A stretch of 52,688 bases of DNA from Erysipelotrichaceae bacterium (GCA_017539025.1 JAFYHT010000031.1:1-52688), one strand, 5' to 3'. Shown: positions 1-8,337, counted from the stretch's first letter. Translations and numbers: made by a program. The notes: generated by a model from the letters alone, not told the origin.

Positions 1-223
1 CAGGAATATCGAGAGAAAACTTTTCTTGAATCAGAGTTTTGATTTTATCAGCCAGAACAATTGTGTCAGTTTCCTCATCTGAAAATATGATGTTACCACT
101 GTTGAGATAAGTAGAAACCTCTGAAAAGCCATTCTCTATCAAGGCGGCTTTCAACTCTGGCATTGAGATTTTGTTCTTTCCACTAATATTTATTCCACGA
201 AGGAGTGCAATGTATCTGGTCAT
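1..223 (-). CDS. DUF1697 family protein (partial)
   Basis: The first 74 residues of a protein on the minus strand that runs off the left edge. The N-terminus MTRYIALLRGINISGKNK, followed by a segment ending in YLNSGNIIFS, is the typical opening of DUF1697 proteins. These are small cytoplasmic proteins of unknown function. The start is supported by a GGAGAGG Shine-Dalgarno just upstream of the ATG at 221-223. It lies 9 bp downstream of the hydrolase gene at 233-979 and on the same strand, so the two could be cotranscribed. The family call is firm for the part visible; no function can be given. Confidence 0.8.
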   Translation of the reverse strand, partial: MTRYIALLRGINISGKNKISMPELKAALIENGFSEVSTYLNSGNIIFSDEETDTIVLADKIKTLIQEKFSLDIP

Positions 224-232
224 TTTCCTCTC

Positions 233-979
233 CTAATATTTTAATCTGCGCAATTTGATTTTTTCCAGATTCTTCATGTTTTTTTCCAAATCATGATAGT
301 CAAACTTTTTACCATGAGCCGGATAAATAGCTGCAGGTTTTAGTTCAATAATCTTTTTCCAGGATTCTATAAAGTCTTCTTTATTTTCCACCCAGATTGT
401 TATTCTGTGGCTGCTGGGAAAACCGTTCATCGCTGCATCGCCGCAAAACAGATTTCCACTTTCGTGTAATAATGAAATGGAATCCTTAGTGTGGCCGGGA
501 GTTTCAATTATTTTTCCATTCAAGATTTCTTGAAGCTCTCCCCTATTCTGATCAGACACCTGGATAATTTTATTTTCGTTATGACTTTCCAATTTCGGGA
601 ACAGATGTTTTCCTTTTCCAAACAATTTCATTATATTGCAGAAAATCAAAGCCAGTTCCGTGCTGCATCCGCCCTCAAATGAATTCTGACCTTTTCGCAA
701 AGTTTCCAGAGATTTATCACTACAGATTACTTTTACATCCGGATATTTATTCAAAAACTCATTCAAGAAACCGGCATGATCATCGTGGGCATGAGTAAGA
801 AATATATAGCGGATTTCTTCAGGTTCGATATTATGTTTTTTCAGTTTCGTTAAAACGCTGCATAAATACTTTTCATAACCTGTGTCTATCATTACACAGC
901 CATCTTTGATTTTGTATACAAAATTATTTACGACAATATTTCCGCAGTTGTATAAATTCATATAATCCTCATTCATCAT
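233..979 (-). CDS. MBL-fold metallo-hydrolase
   Basis: A 248-residue metallo-beta-lactamase-fold hydrolase. The metal-binding signature THAHDDHAG lies near residues 62-70. A later ETPGHTKDS motif supplies the next His, GDAAM the bridging Asp, and YPAHGKK the last His. This is the full two-metal site of a glyoxalase II/lactonase-like enzyme. The substrate is unknown. A start at 979 fits an AAAGG about 9 nt upstream, inside the end of the TetR gene. The gene follows that regulator by 6 bp, so the TetR protein probably controls it. Lack of a signal peptide suggests a cytoplasmic enzyme. Confidence 0.88.
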   Translation of the reverse strand: MMNEDYMNLYNCGNIVVNNFVYKIKDGCVMIDTGYEKYLCSVLTKLKKHNIEPEEIRYIFLTHAHDDHAGFLNEFLNKYPDVKVICSDKSLETLRKGQNSFEGGCSTELALIFCNIMKLFGKGKHLFPKLESHNENKIIQVSDQNRGELQEILNGKIIETPGHTKDSISLLHESGNLFCGDAAMNGFPSSHRITIWVENKEDFIESWKKIIELKPAAIYPAHGKKFDYHDLEKNMKNLEKIKLRRLKY

Positions 980-985
980 AATTCA

Positions 986-1537
986 TTACCTTTTCATGTT
1001 TATCATCTTTTTATAGCACTCAACCATTTCTTCTGGCGAAAGCTTCATGCCGGTTTCAATCCACCATTTGATTGAAGTTATAAAACTTTCTGTAAAGAAG
1101 CGACGTTTAAAATCTTCCGGGACCTCAGCTGTGATATGTCGTATATCATCAGCAAATGTCTGTTCAAGATATTCACTGAAATATTGTACAAAAACTTTCT
1201 CGGCTTCACTATCAAGTATTGCTTTAATATTTCCCTTGTGATCCTGTATGTGATAGAGAATATGTGCAAGCCGCCCTGTTATGTCTTCATGCCTGCTAGA
1301 AAAATCATGACTTTTTTCCGGAGTCAGCTCCTGTGCAAAAACGTGTGAAAACATCTCGTTGCATATTTCTTCTAAAAGCTGTTCTTTGGTTTCAAAATGA
1401 GAATAGAACGTACTGCGGCCGATATTTGCTTCATCAATAATATCCTGAACTGTGAGCGCTTCGAACTTCTTCTTTTTCAAAAGATTTGTCATTGCGCTAT
1501 GAATTGCAATTTTTGTTTTTTGCTGGCGTCTGTCCAT
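986..1537 (-). CDS. TetR/AcrR family transcriptional regulator
   Basis: A 183-residue TetR-type repressor. The N-terminal helix-turn-helix is clear: KKKFEALTVQDIIDEANIG followed by RSTFYSHFETKEQLLEEI, the classic TetR signature. The C-terminal domain is the variable ligand-binding part. I place the start at Met 1537 rather than the upstream codon at 1558, because GGAG lies 5 nt before it. The gene is divergent from the methyltransferase at 1674 and probably cotranscribed with the hydrolase at 233-979. A 7-bp inverted repeat at 1552-1576 lies between the divergent genes and is the likely operator. The inducer is unknown. Confidence 0.88.
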   Translation of the reverse strand: MDRRQQKTKIAIHSAMTNLLKKKKFEALTVQDIIDEANIGRSTFYSHFETKEQLLEEICNEMFSHVFAQELTPEKSHDFSSRHEDITGRLAHILYHIQDHKGNIKAILDSEAEKVFVQYFSEYLEQTFADDIRHITAEVPEDFKRRFFTESFITSIKWWIETGMKLSPEEMVECYKKMINMKR

Positions 1538-1551
1538 TACATCTCCGTTAT

Positions 1552-1576
1552 TGAACAATATGCAGATTTTTGTTCA
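1552..1576. promoter_or_regulatory. Candidate TetR operator
   Basis: Perfect inverted repeat with arms TGAACAA (1552-1558) and TTGTTCA (1570-1576) and an 11-bp centre. It sits in the divergent gap just upstream of the TetR gene, the usual place for an autoregulatory operator. Additional GTTC-containing half-site-like words follow near 1600 and 1650. Assignment to this TetR protein is inference from position. Confidence 0.5.
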
Positions 1577-1673
1577 GTATTGTACATTTATTTAGGTCTG
1601 TTCTTGTTTTCATCATAACATGAGTCTAATATTTTATCAAACATTATGTTCAATATCTTACAAGGAGTCAGAT

Positions 1674-2267
1674 ATGGCAAATACAGAGAAAAGAGATTTC
1701 AAGTTTGACAAAAGAGCAGATAAGTATGACGATCATTTTGAAGGAAAGCTGTCGCGTGTTTTTTATGAATTGATTTATGAGAACATCGAGCTTTCATATT
1801 CTGCACAGGTTCTGGACGTAGGCTGTGGAACGGGAACAATTCTAAAAACCTTGTCTGAGCGTTTCAATATTGTTGCACATGGAATTGATGTAGAAAACGA
1901 AATGCTCAAAGTGGCAAAAGCAAAATGCTCCGGAATGGATATTCAGCTTTGTTCATGCGAGGCTACCCCATTTGCAGATAACAGCCTTGATGCAGTAATT
2001 GCCTGCATGGCATATCATCACTTTCCTGATAAACAAGCCTTTGAAAATGAAGCAGCGAGAATTCTGAAAAACGGCGGAAAGCTTTATATTGCTGATCCGA
2101 ATTTTCCGTTTGTAATCAGAAAAATCATAAACTTTCTTGTAAGAAATCTGAATGGAGAATTCTTTTCTTCAAAAGAAATTGCATCGCGTTTTGAAAAATC
2201 GGGATTCAAGCTTTTAACCATAAAAAAGCGTGCTTATGGACAACTTGTCGTTCTTGAAAAACTGTAA
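1674..2267 (+). CDS. Class I SAM-dependent methyltransferase
   Basis: A 197-residue methyltransferase of the Methyltransf_11 kind. Motif I is VLDVGCGTGTIL, followed by an acidic residue in GIDVENEML that would bind the SAM ribose, and the post-motif AVIACMAYHHF. The start at 1674 (MANTEKRDF) is chosen because AGGAG precedes it by 7 nt; the open frame extends upstream to 1620 without a ribosome-binding site. The acceptor substrate is not apparent. The gene is followed after 14 bp by an EamA transporter and is divergent from the TetR regulator, so the four genes may be one regulated cassette. Its A/T-rich codon use differs from the core genes to the right. Confidence 0.85.
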   Translation: MANTEKRDFKFDKRADKYDDHFEGKLSRVFYELIYENIELSYSAQVLDVGCGTGTILKTLSERFNIVAHGIDVENEMLKVAKAKCSGMDIQLCSCEATPFADNSLDAVIACMAYHHFPDKQAFENEAARILKNGGKLYIADPNFPFVIRKIINFLVRNLNGEFFSSKEIASRFEKSGFKLLTIKKRAYGQLVVLEKL

Positions 2268-2281
2268 CGTGGGAATCAAAA

Positions 2282-3145
2282 ATGGCAAATAAAACAAAGG
2301 CAATTTTTTTTGCAATTACAGCAGCAGCTCTTTATGCCTTGAGCACACCATTTTCAAAACTTCTCATGACAAAGATTCCGCCATCTTTTATGGCAGGTCT
2401 TTTGTATCTGGGAGCAGGAATCGGGATGCTTCCTTTATGTTTTATAAAAAACATAACCGGCAAATCCAACGCAAGAAAAATCGTAAGACAAGATTTACCG
2501 TATATCATAGAAATGATAGTTCTCGATATTGCGGCCCCGGTTCTTCTTATGACAGCCTTAACGAAAGTTTCTGCAGCAAACATTTCACTTATCAATAATC
2601 TGGAGATTGTTGCAACTTCTGTAATTGCCTTTTTGATTTTTAAGGAAAAGATTTCACCCCGTCTTTGGATCGGAATTATCCTTGTTAGCATTGCAGGAAT
2701 TCTTCTGTCATTTGAAGGAAGTAAATCTCTTTCTTTTTCACCATATTCAGTTTTTGCATTTCTTGCATGTATTGCCTGGGGTTTTGAAAACAACTGTACC
2801 CGAAAGCTCTCTTATTGCGACACTCCAAAAATTGCAATGATAAAAGGAATTGGTTCTGGAACAGGTGCAATTTTTGTTGCTTTAATTACAGGTGAGCGAG
2901 CTGGGTTTTCATCATTTATTTTTCTCGCCCTTCTGCTCGGATTTTTCGCTTATGGACTCAGCGTATTTACATACATTCAGGCTCAGCGATTTTTGGGCGC
3001 AGCAAGAACCAGCTCGTATTATTCAATTTCGCCATTTATCAGCGCTTTGCTTTCAATTGTGATATACGGGCAGTTTCCGGGTTTTGCATTCTGCATAGCT
3101 TTAATTCTAATGGCAGCTGGAACTTATATAATTTCTAAAGACTAA
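2282..3145 (+). CDS. EamA/DMT-family transporter
   Basis: A 287-residue integral membrane protein with about ten hydrophobic segments arranged as two repeats of five, the layout of the drug/metabolite transporter superfamily. The first repeat begins AITAAALYALSTPFSKLL; the second contains FLACIAWGFENNCTRKLS. Such proteins export metabolites or drugs, and the substrate cannot be read from sequence. It follows the methyltransferase by 14 bp and may be cotranscribed with it. The Shine-Dalgarno (GGGAA about 6 nt before ATG) is modest. Low GC content agrees with the other genes of this left-hand block. Confidence 0.85.
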   Translation: MANKTKAIFFAITAAALYALSTPFSKLLMTKIPPSFMAGLLYLGAGIGMLPLCFIKNITGKSNARKIVRQDLPYIIEMIVLDIAAPVLLMTALTKVSAANISLINNLEIVATSVIAFLIFKEKISPRLWIGIILVSIAGILLSFEGSKSLSFSPYSVFAFLACIAWGFENNCTRKLSYCDTPKIAMIKGIGSGTGAIFVALITGERAGFSSFIFLALLLGFFAYGLSVFTYIQAQRFLGAARTSSYYSISPFISALLSIVIYGQFPGFAFCIALILMAAGTYIISKD

Positions 3146-3341
3146 AATTTTGCGAAGCTCGTTTTTTCACAATCTCCTTAAACATTTGTCTTGTTAAGCA
3201 AAATCAAAATAGTATATCTTTTTGAATCTCGCTGGAATAGTCTTCGAATACTTTCTCCCGTATCTTCTATCACCTGACATTCCAAAATATATAGCGAGAT
3301 AAAAGGCTATGCCCTCATCCCGGCAAATTGGAAGTTGTTTA

Positions 3342-4070
3342 TTAAACCTTTTTAACCTTAACCAACAACATCATAGGTCTACGCATTTCATTACACATTC
3401 CCGGTATACCCATCATATCTGCCGGAGGCATTGCTTCCTCAATAGCCTCAATTTGAAAACCACATTTTATAAGTGGATTCAATATCTGCGTTAATGTGTG
3501 GTGCTGTTTAATTACTCGTTGACCAAGAAAATTGGTTTCTCTTTCGCCTGTGTAATAGTAATTGTCGATTGGCCAATATTTAGGTTTCCCATTTTCATCA
3601 TAAATCCAATCCTCATTAACACCTGCGGTGAAAGTCGGATGTTCAATATTGAATAGGAAATACCCACCTACTTTTAATGTGCAATACACCTTTTGATAAA
3701 CATTAGCTAAATTTTCGATATAGTGCAGTACCAGGTTAGAAACAACTAGGTCATAAGTATTTTCAGGATAAATGTATTCTTCAACACCGCAAACTTTATA
3801 CTTGATTTTGTCATCAGAGTTATCAGCTACTGCTTTTGCAATCATTTTTTGACTACTATCAATACCAAGAATTTCAGTAGCTCCCATTTGTGCGGCATAT
3901 TTGCAATGCCAACCGTAACCACATCCTAAATCCAAAACTTTTTTTCCCTGTAATTTAGGGAATAACGGTTGCAACTGATGCCACTCTCCAGCAGCTTTCA
4001 GACCATCTTTGCTTCTTTCCATTTCCGCATATGCGGCAAAAAATTCACTATTATCGTAAATATTTCTCAT
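3342..4070 (-). CDS. Class I SAM-dependent methyltransferase
   Basis: A 242-residue methyltransferase. Motif I is KVLDLGCGYGWHCKYAA, the acidic residue follows in ILGIDSSQKMI, and YDLVVSNLVLHYIE is the motif IV/post region. This type is common in Bacillota accessory DNA and often acts on small molecules, but the acceptor is unknown. A weak GGAGGTAATTATCA leader precedes the ATG at 4068-4070. It is a different subfamily from the methyltransferase at 1674-2267. It stands alone on the minus strand, with about 195 bp of featureless DNA before it and decayed gene fragments behind it. Confidence 0.85.
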   Translation of the reverse strand: MRNIYDNSEFFAAYAEMERSKDGLKAAGEWHQLQPLFPKLQGKKVLDLGCGYGWHCKYAAQMGATEILGIDSSQKMIAKAVADNSDDKIKYKVCGVEEYIYPENTYDLVVSNLVLHYIENLANVYQKVYCTLKVGGYFLFNIEHPTFTAGVNEDWIYDENGKPKYWPIDNYYYTGERETNFLGQRVIKQHHTLTQILNPLIKCGFQIEAIEEAMPPADMMGIPGMCNEMRRPMMLLVKVKKV

Positions 4071-4134
4071 TGATAATTACCTCCACAACTTCTAATTCTT
4101 TTCTTTATTTTATTTCCATTAGTCAGATTGAAAG

Positions 4135-4440
4135 TTAGAGATTTTTCATTTTTGTTATGAACTCTTCATAACTACATTTTCCCATTGTCAAATCCATCAT
4201 AGCTAAATATTTCATTTCATTCTGAGTATATGGAATATTAATACATGACTCTAATAATTTTTCTTCGTTTTTCAAAGGTGTTATCACATTCTTTTTGTTT
4301 TTGTAGGCATAGTAATAACGAACCCCAAATTTTCTTTGAGAGACAGCATTTAAATGTATGCCATCTGGATTTGCTGACAACCCCTGGGCAGTTACAAAAT
4401 ATATATGATTATGATCATTGGCATAAACACAATCCGCTCT
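4135..4440 (-). pseudogene. C-terminal remnant of a CE6/sialate O-acetylesterase-like esterase
   Basis: The open frame reads DHNHIYFVTAQGLSANPDGI followed by HLNAVSQRKFGVRYYYAY. That is the C-terminal catalytic Asp-x-x-His block of SGNH esterases of the DUF303/CE6 family (NPDGIH, then H-N-A-x-S-x-R-x-F-G-x-R-Y). In these enzymes it carries the catalytic Asp and His. The frame ends upstream at a stop just past position 4440, with no start codon and no N-terminal GDS block. About 55 residues after the conserved block are not recognised and may be an unrelated fused tail. It is best read as a decayed gene end. The family call rests on motif recall, not a search. Confidence 0.6.
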
Positions 4441-4519
4441 TCATTGTTATATCAGTAACAGAATTCATATGTTCAATTATGATTAACGTTCATAAACCTA
4501 TACTTTTATGGACAATAAA

Positions 4520-4834
4520 CTATAGGGTAAGATTCTTTTCCTTGCAGAACACATCTACCAGATCTTTCAACAATTCGTAATCTTCCTTACCTCTTTTGAC
4601 ATCAAGAGCTTTTCTAAATACCTCCAGAATCTGCTGATTACTGAGGTATCTGAATAGACCGGTTCCCCATTGTTCTTTATCGGAATTCTTGTTTGAATAG
4701 AAATCCCAGATACTCATCTGTCTTGACTCTTCTTTCGTAAACTCGTTCCTGTACTTCGGACGAGCTTCCAAATATCCTTCCTGGTTTTCATCTCCTTCAA
4801 AGTATTTAGCTATTTTGAATAAGCCAAATATGTA
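4520..4834 (-). pseudogene. Unrecognised gene fragment without a start codon
   Basis: An open frame of 104 codons beginning right after an in-frame stop at 4835-4837 and containing no good start. The segment has charged, conserved-looking sequence such as YFEGDENQEGYLEARPKYRN and SIWDFYSNKNSDKEQWGTG. I do not recognise the family. A TTG at 4771 could give an 83-residue product but lacks a convincing ribosome-binding site. Its position next to the esterase remnant suggests a graveyard of broken accessory genes. Confidence 0.4.
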
Positions 4835-4968
4835 TCAGTCATCATCACCATTAGAAACCGTTGCCAGCGACGCTATCTCTGAAGAACACAGTTGGTTAAG
4901 GACTGTGATGTAATGCCCTGAGAGAATGCCCCGTCGCGCTGGTTACAAGATACAGCTTTTTCATGGTT

Positions 4969-5916
4969 TCATTCTTCATTTAGTCTTTTTCCGGAGACCA
5001 TGATTTTACTGAGTGGGCGGGTTTCAAGGCGTTCTTTATTACGATCAATATCAGCCTTCAGGATTTTCATTTCCTCGCTTGCTGTTTGTTCGTCATAAAA
5101 CATTTCGATCAGGGCATCCTGGCATCGGATGATATCATTTTTGATGAGAGTCGCAGGCTCCAGCCTGTCTGCCACCTGCTCCCTACGCTCTTCAATCCGT
5201 TGTTCTGCTTCCTTGCGCAGGCGATCCGTTTCTGCTTTCACCTCGGCGATTCTTGCGTTGATGCGTTCAGTTCGGTAGATCACATCAGGATAGGCGTCAG
5301 CAAAACGTTTGTGGAAAACAGATTTGTCGGAGAGGAGCAGATAAACCTCTTTGCTGATTTCCTCCGTATTATCGGCTTCACTGCTCTCGACACCGATCTT
5401 GACCAGCTTCAGCACAAAATGGGTCAGGATGAAATCTGCCGAGCATATTGCAACTAGGATGCAAGCAACATACGTTTTTGCAGAAAGGGAAAATACATTC
5501 AGTGTGCGATAGATTAACGGGTTAATGATATGGATAATCGCGACTCCGCCAAGTCCGAAGAGCACCAGGTTTCCGATCCATACCCGTCCGTGCAGATTCA
5601 TCGGTTTTTGACTGTAATCCCACCAGCGCGCATGGAAACGCTTTTCCATATAGTAACTTGTCAAATACTCAACGGCCCCACAAATCAGTAAAGACAAGAC
5701 AAATGTCGTACCGTACCCGGATTCAACTCGGGAAAGGCTCCCCACGATCAGCGTGATCAGCGCAGCTCCGCTTCCGTAAATAGGGCATATTGGCCCTGTC
5801 AGAAAGCCCCGGTTGATAAAGCGGTGAAACTGTATGTATTTGAGCGTGACCTCAATACACCAGCCAAGCAGTGAGTAGGCAAAGAACAGAAGAATCAGAT
5901 TAATAATATACTTCAA
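4969..5916 (-). CDS. CmpB/DUF1113-family membrane protein (putative ABC transporter permease)
   Basis: A 315-residue membrane protein. The N-terminus has the family signature YSLLGWCIEVTLKY, then RGFLTGPICPIYGSG, and the segment VEYLTSYYMEKRFHARWWDYS, all typical of the ABC_trans_CmpB family. About five to six transmembrane helices occupy residues 1-175. The rest is a charged, probably coiled-coil cytoplasmic tail (about residues 205-300). The start is TTG at 5914-5916, with GGAGG 8 nt upstream. Despite the family name, no ATPase partner is adjacent. GC content is clearly higher than in the genes to its left, so the edge of the AT-rich block lies near 4.8-4.97 kb. Confidence 0.8.
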   Translation of the reverse strand: MKYIINLILLFFAYSLLGWCIEVTLKYIQFHRFINRGFLTGPICPIYGSGAALITLIVGSLSRVESGYGTTFVLSLLICGAVEYLTSYYMEKRFHARWWDYSQKPMNLHGRVWIGNLVLFGLGGVAIIHIINPLIYRTLNVFSLSAKTYVACILVAICSADFILTHFVLKLVKIGVESSEADNTEEISKEVYLLLSDKSVFHKRFADAYPDVIYRTERINARIAEVKAETDRLRKEAEQRIEERREQVADRLEPATLIKNDIIRCQDALIEMFYDEQTASEEMKILKADIDRNKERLETRPLSKIMVSGKRLNEE

Positions 5917-6258
5917 GGTTTTTCCTCCATGGCGCAGTCAGGGACTTGCGATGAAAAGCTCGCTCAATGATCAAAATGAGCGAAAACTTTCTTCATCAGC
6001 TCGATGATCGGCAGAACTTGAGTTCGTTTTATTATATGTAAAAACTGGTTTTTTTTCAACTTGATGTGTGTCTATAAAATAATACGGGAATATAAAAAAC
6101 GTTATTCTTTTTTTGAATAACGTTCGTCAATCTACACTTTAATGAACGATCACTTATCAGACAGTGATCTCTATCTGGTTTCCTTCGATTACAACGATAC
6201 AGCTTTCATAATAGCCATAACAATCATTCCGAGAGTTTTTATATTCGTTTCTCATTAC
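5917..6258. other. Intergenic region with three stem-loops
   Basis: A 342-bp gene-free stretch between the CmpB gene and the XRE regulator. It contains a CGCTCA/TGAGCG inverted repeat near 5970, a perfect 10-bp stem-loop at 6098-6124 with a T7 loop, and a 7-bp stem-loop at 6148-6169. The left end of the mobile element should lie here. I found no direct repeat of the tRNA-Lys 3' end or other clear attachment core. A 68-codon plus-strand frame starting at 6142 overlaps the XRE gene and is probably not real. Confidence 0.5.
6098..6124. terminator. Stem-loop, probable bidirectional terminator
   Basis: Perfect 10-bp arms AACGTTATTC (6098-6107) and GAATAACGTT (6115-6124) enclose seven T. It lies downstream of the XRE gene on the minus strand. 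The flanking A run at 6093-6099 would give a short U tract on that strand. Confidence 0.45.
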
Positions 6259-6834
6259 TTACTTCAGTTTTTTATTATGTTGATTAGCTATGTTTTTTTC
6301 AAACCAGGAATTAAAAGCCTCACAGAAGCTCTCATCATGCGAATTTGATTCTTCATCTTTATGAGAAAGATGGTATAGAAAGAACATTGTAGTGAAATAG
6401 TCTCTGGATTCTAATATCTTATCAAAAAGAAATTCTTCAAATTCTCCATTTAAATACTCTGTATGTGGAGCTCCTTTAAAAAACTCATGAATGTAGTCCT
6501 TGTCAAATCGCTTATCAAAATCATTGGTATATCCTAAATGCTCAATAAACACCTCCAAATTGTCGGTTGTAATAATATACTTTTGATCTGACTCTTCGGA
6601 CCTATATACAAAGCTCTTCAAGAATAGAAGTGCCGGATTAATATCGAGATATTGACACATCTTATCAAAATCGTTTTCGTTTTCCATGCGGTTGTATTTG
6701 ATTACGCGGTAAATCGTGTTTTCGCCAATTCCGATCGCCTTATATACATCCGCCTGAGTCAGCCCTCTTATTGATATTATCTTTCTTAGCATTTCTCCGT
6801 TTACGTAAAATGCTCTTTTGTTATTGTTTGCCAT
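6259..6834 (-). CDS. XRE-like HTH regulator of the integrated element
   Basis: A 191-residue regulator. The N-terminal helix-turn-helix is LRKIISIRGLTQADVYKAIG followed by IGENTIYRVIK. The C-terminal part of about 130 residues (acidic, FDKRFDKDYIHEF) is unrecognised. I take Met 6834 (MANNNKRAFY) as the start. The frame is open to 6933, but the extension would be a hydrophobic peptide with no ribosome-binding site. The sequence TATAAT ends just 6 nt before this ATG, so the transcript is probably leaderless. The gene is divergent from the small HTH/integrase pair, with a palindromic operator between them. By position it is the element's repressor. Confidence 0.75.
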   Translation of the reverse strand: MANNNKRAFYVNGEMLRKIISIRGLTQADVYKAIGIGENTIYRVIKYNRMENENDFDKMCQYLDINPALLFLKSFVYRSEESDQKYIITTDNLEVFIEHLGYTNDFDKRFDKDYIHEFFKGAPHTEYLNGEFEEFLFDKILESRDYFTTMFFLYHLSHKDEESNSHDESFCEAFNSWFEKNIANQHNKKLK

Positions 6835-6840
6835 AACTGA

Positions 6841-6846
6841 ATTATA
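6841..6846 (-). promoter_or_regulatory. -10 box of the XRE gene, leaderless arrangement
   Basis: On the minus strand the hexamer TATAAT lies 6 nt upstream of the ATG at 6832-6834. Transcription would begin at or next to the start codon. The -35 region is not recognisable, and no Shine-Dalgarno is present. Confidence 0.55.
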
Positions 6847-6874
6847 ACACAGCCACCAAAAATGGAAGAAACAT

Positions 6875-6903
6875 TTGACAACAACTAATAATGGTGGTAA
6901 ATA
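6875..6903 (+). promoter_or_regulatory. Promoter of the small HTH/integrase operon
   Basis: Consensus -35 TTGACA (6875-6880), a 17-bp spacer, and -10 TAAATA (6898-6903). It reads toward the gene at 6970 and is overlapped by the palindrome at 6891-6920, so a bound repressor would block it. Confidence 0.55.
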
Positions 6904-6920
6904 TAGAGTATAACCACCAT
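6891..6920. promoter_or_regulatory. Palindromic operator in the divergent switch region
   Basis: Perfect 8-bp arms ATGGTGGT (6891-6898) and ACCACCAT (6913-6920) with a 14-bp centre. Half-site-like words follow at 6921-6928 (ATATGGTG) and at about 6852-6857 (GCCACCA). The palindrome covers the -10 box of the rightward promoter. It is the obvious candidate for binding by the XRE protein; the pairing is inferred. Confidence 0.55.
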
Positions 6921-6969
6921 ATATGGTGATCAATAGCTCAATAGAGACAAATAGAGAGGAGAGAGAAGA

Positions 6970-7170
6970 ATGGAAAAAATCTTACGAGTAAAACAGATTG
7001 CAACAGAACTCAACGTCAGCAAGTCTACAGCCTGCAGGCTTGTTAAGCAGGTGAATGAGCATTACGGTATCGACCCCAAGAGGATGCCGATCGAAGGCAG
7101 CTGTCCGGAGTGGGCATTCAACGAATACTTCCAGCTTGATAAGGGTAAGAAGCGCTATGCCGGCCAATAA
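6970..7170 (+). CDS. Small HTH protein, excisionase-like
   Basis: A 66-residue basic protein with a compact helix-turn-helix, LRVKQIATELNVSKSTACRL. It is placed directly before the integrase and overlaps its start by 14 bp. That position and size fit a recombination directionality factor (excisionase) or a small transcription factor for the operon. The Shine-Dalgarno is GAGGAGAGAG, about 6 nt before ATG. The sequence alone does not decide between excisionase and regulator. Confidence 0.6.
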   Translation: MEKILRVKQIATELNVSKSTACRLVKQVNEHYGIDPKRMPIEGSCPEWAFNEYFQLDKGKKRYAGQ

Positions 7171-8254
7171 ACGTAAAGATGGAAGATATGAGATAGTGCA
7201 TTCTTTTAACGGCGTCAGAAAGCACTTCTATGGATTAACGGCGGAAGAAGCTGAAGAGAAGATGTGGAGGGAGATCATACGATACAAAGACAGTATCGGC
7301 GAATATCCTGACACTTATGATACCTTCGGAGATATCCGCAGAAGATGGTACAAGAGTAAATCTCCCAGGCAGGCAGCGACCAGAAAGATGTACGAGATCG
7401 ACATCTTCCGCAAGATTGAGACTCTAGATAACAGGTTGATCGCCGATATCGATGAAAATGACATCAACGAAATCATGGATCCGCTCTTAGACAAGACCAA
7501 CATCGCTGAGAAGGTGTACATGTGTCTGAATCAGATCTTCCAGTATGCGATGGTCAAGAAGATCGTCCGCTACAACCCGATGGATCTGGTGAATCGGCCC
7601 AAGAACAAAACCAGCAATAAGGCAAAGCGCGGTCTCACGCAGAATGAGAAAGCGGTAATTGAAAAAACAGTCTGGAACAAGCGGCAGGAACTGCTTCTGA
7701 AGCTGGTACTTGGCTACGGATTGAGAAAAGAAGAAGCAACTGCTCTTCAGAAAAAGAAGATCGATACGCAAGCCAGGACTATCAGTATCGATCAGGCACT
7801 CGATTATACGGAGAACGTGCCCAGAATAAAGAAGCCCAAGTCGGACGCCGGAAAAAGAGTGCTGCCGATGTTGGACCAGGATGTCGGATATTTCGCTGAT
7901 TTGATCAAGAACCTGAAGGATGACGATTATCTGCTGCAGATGCAAAACAGGAAGCCTCTCACCCAGAACAGCTACCGGCAGCTTTGGGAAAGCATACGTC
8001 GGAGGATGAGAAAGACAGCAAAAGAAATGAAGCTCGACATCCCGGACGATCTGACTTCCCGGATCTGCAGACATGAGTATTCGATCAGCATCATGAGCCT
8101 GACGGATCGGGAACAGATGTATCTGATGGGTCATGAGGACATCTCAACGACAATGAAAAACTACCAGACCATCAATGTGGAACACATCAACAGAAAGGAG
8201 CTTAACCGCATCGGCAAAAACAAAAACGGATCCCCCAGTTCCGCCAAGAAGTAA
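7157..8254 (+). CDS. Tyrosine recombinase/integrase
   Basis: A 365-residue phage-type integrase. It has an N-terminal arm-binding-like domain (KRKDGRYEIVHSFNGVRKHF), a core-binding domain, and a C-terminal catalytic domain. The catalytic set by position is Arg190 (LGYGLRKEEATAL), Lys233 (AGKRVLPM), Arg305 (RICRHEY), His326 (LMGHEDIS) and nucleophile Tyr336 (KNYQTI). The usual His three residues before the second Arg is Arg302. I chose Met 7157 because the longer frame from 7055 lies inside the upstream gene. The two genes overlap by 14 bp, so translation is coupled. It should catalyse integration and excision of this element. Confidence 0.88.
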   Translation: MPANKRKDGRYEIVHSFNGVRKHFYGLTAEEAEEKMWREIIRYKDSIGEYPDTYDTFGDIRRRWYKSKSPRQAATRKMYEIDIFRKIETLDNRLIADIDENDINEIMDPLLDKTNIAEKVYMCLNQIFQYAMVKKIVRYNPMDLVNRPKNKTSNKAKRGLTQNEKAVIEKTVWNKRQELLLKLVLGYGLRKEEATALQKKKIDTQARTISIDQALDYTENVPRIKKPKSDAGKRVLPMLDQDVGYFADLIKNLKDDDYLLQMQNRKPLTQNSYRQLWESIRRRMRKTAKEMKLDIPDDLTSRICRHEYSISIMSLTDREQMYLMGHEDISTTMKNYQTINVEHINRKELNRIGKNKNGSPSSAKK

Positions 8255-8337
8255 GAGATCCGATTTGCAGATAAAAGAAACGAGCTTTTATCTATGTCCA
8301 TTTTAGCATTAAAAGCAAGTTTCTTCGGGGAAAGACT

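Noticed and set aside
6142..6348. Plus-strand frame of 68 codons
   Set aside because: It overlaps the XRE gene, starts in a hairpin region, has no ribosome-binding site and looks like the hydrophobic shadow of an AT-rich minus-strand gene.
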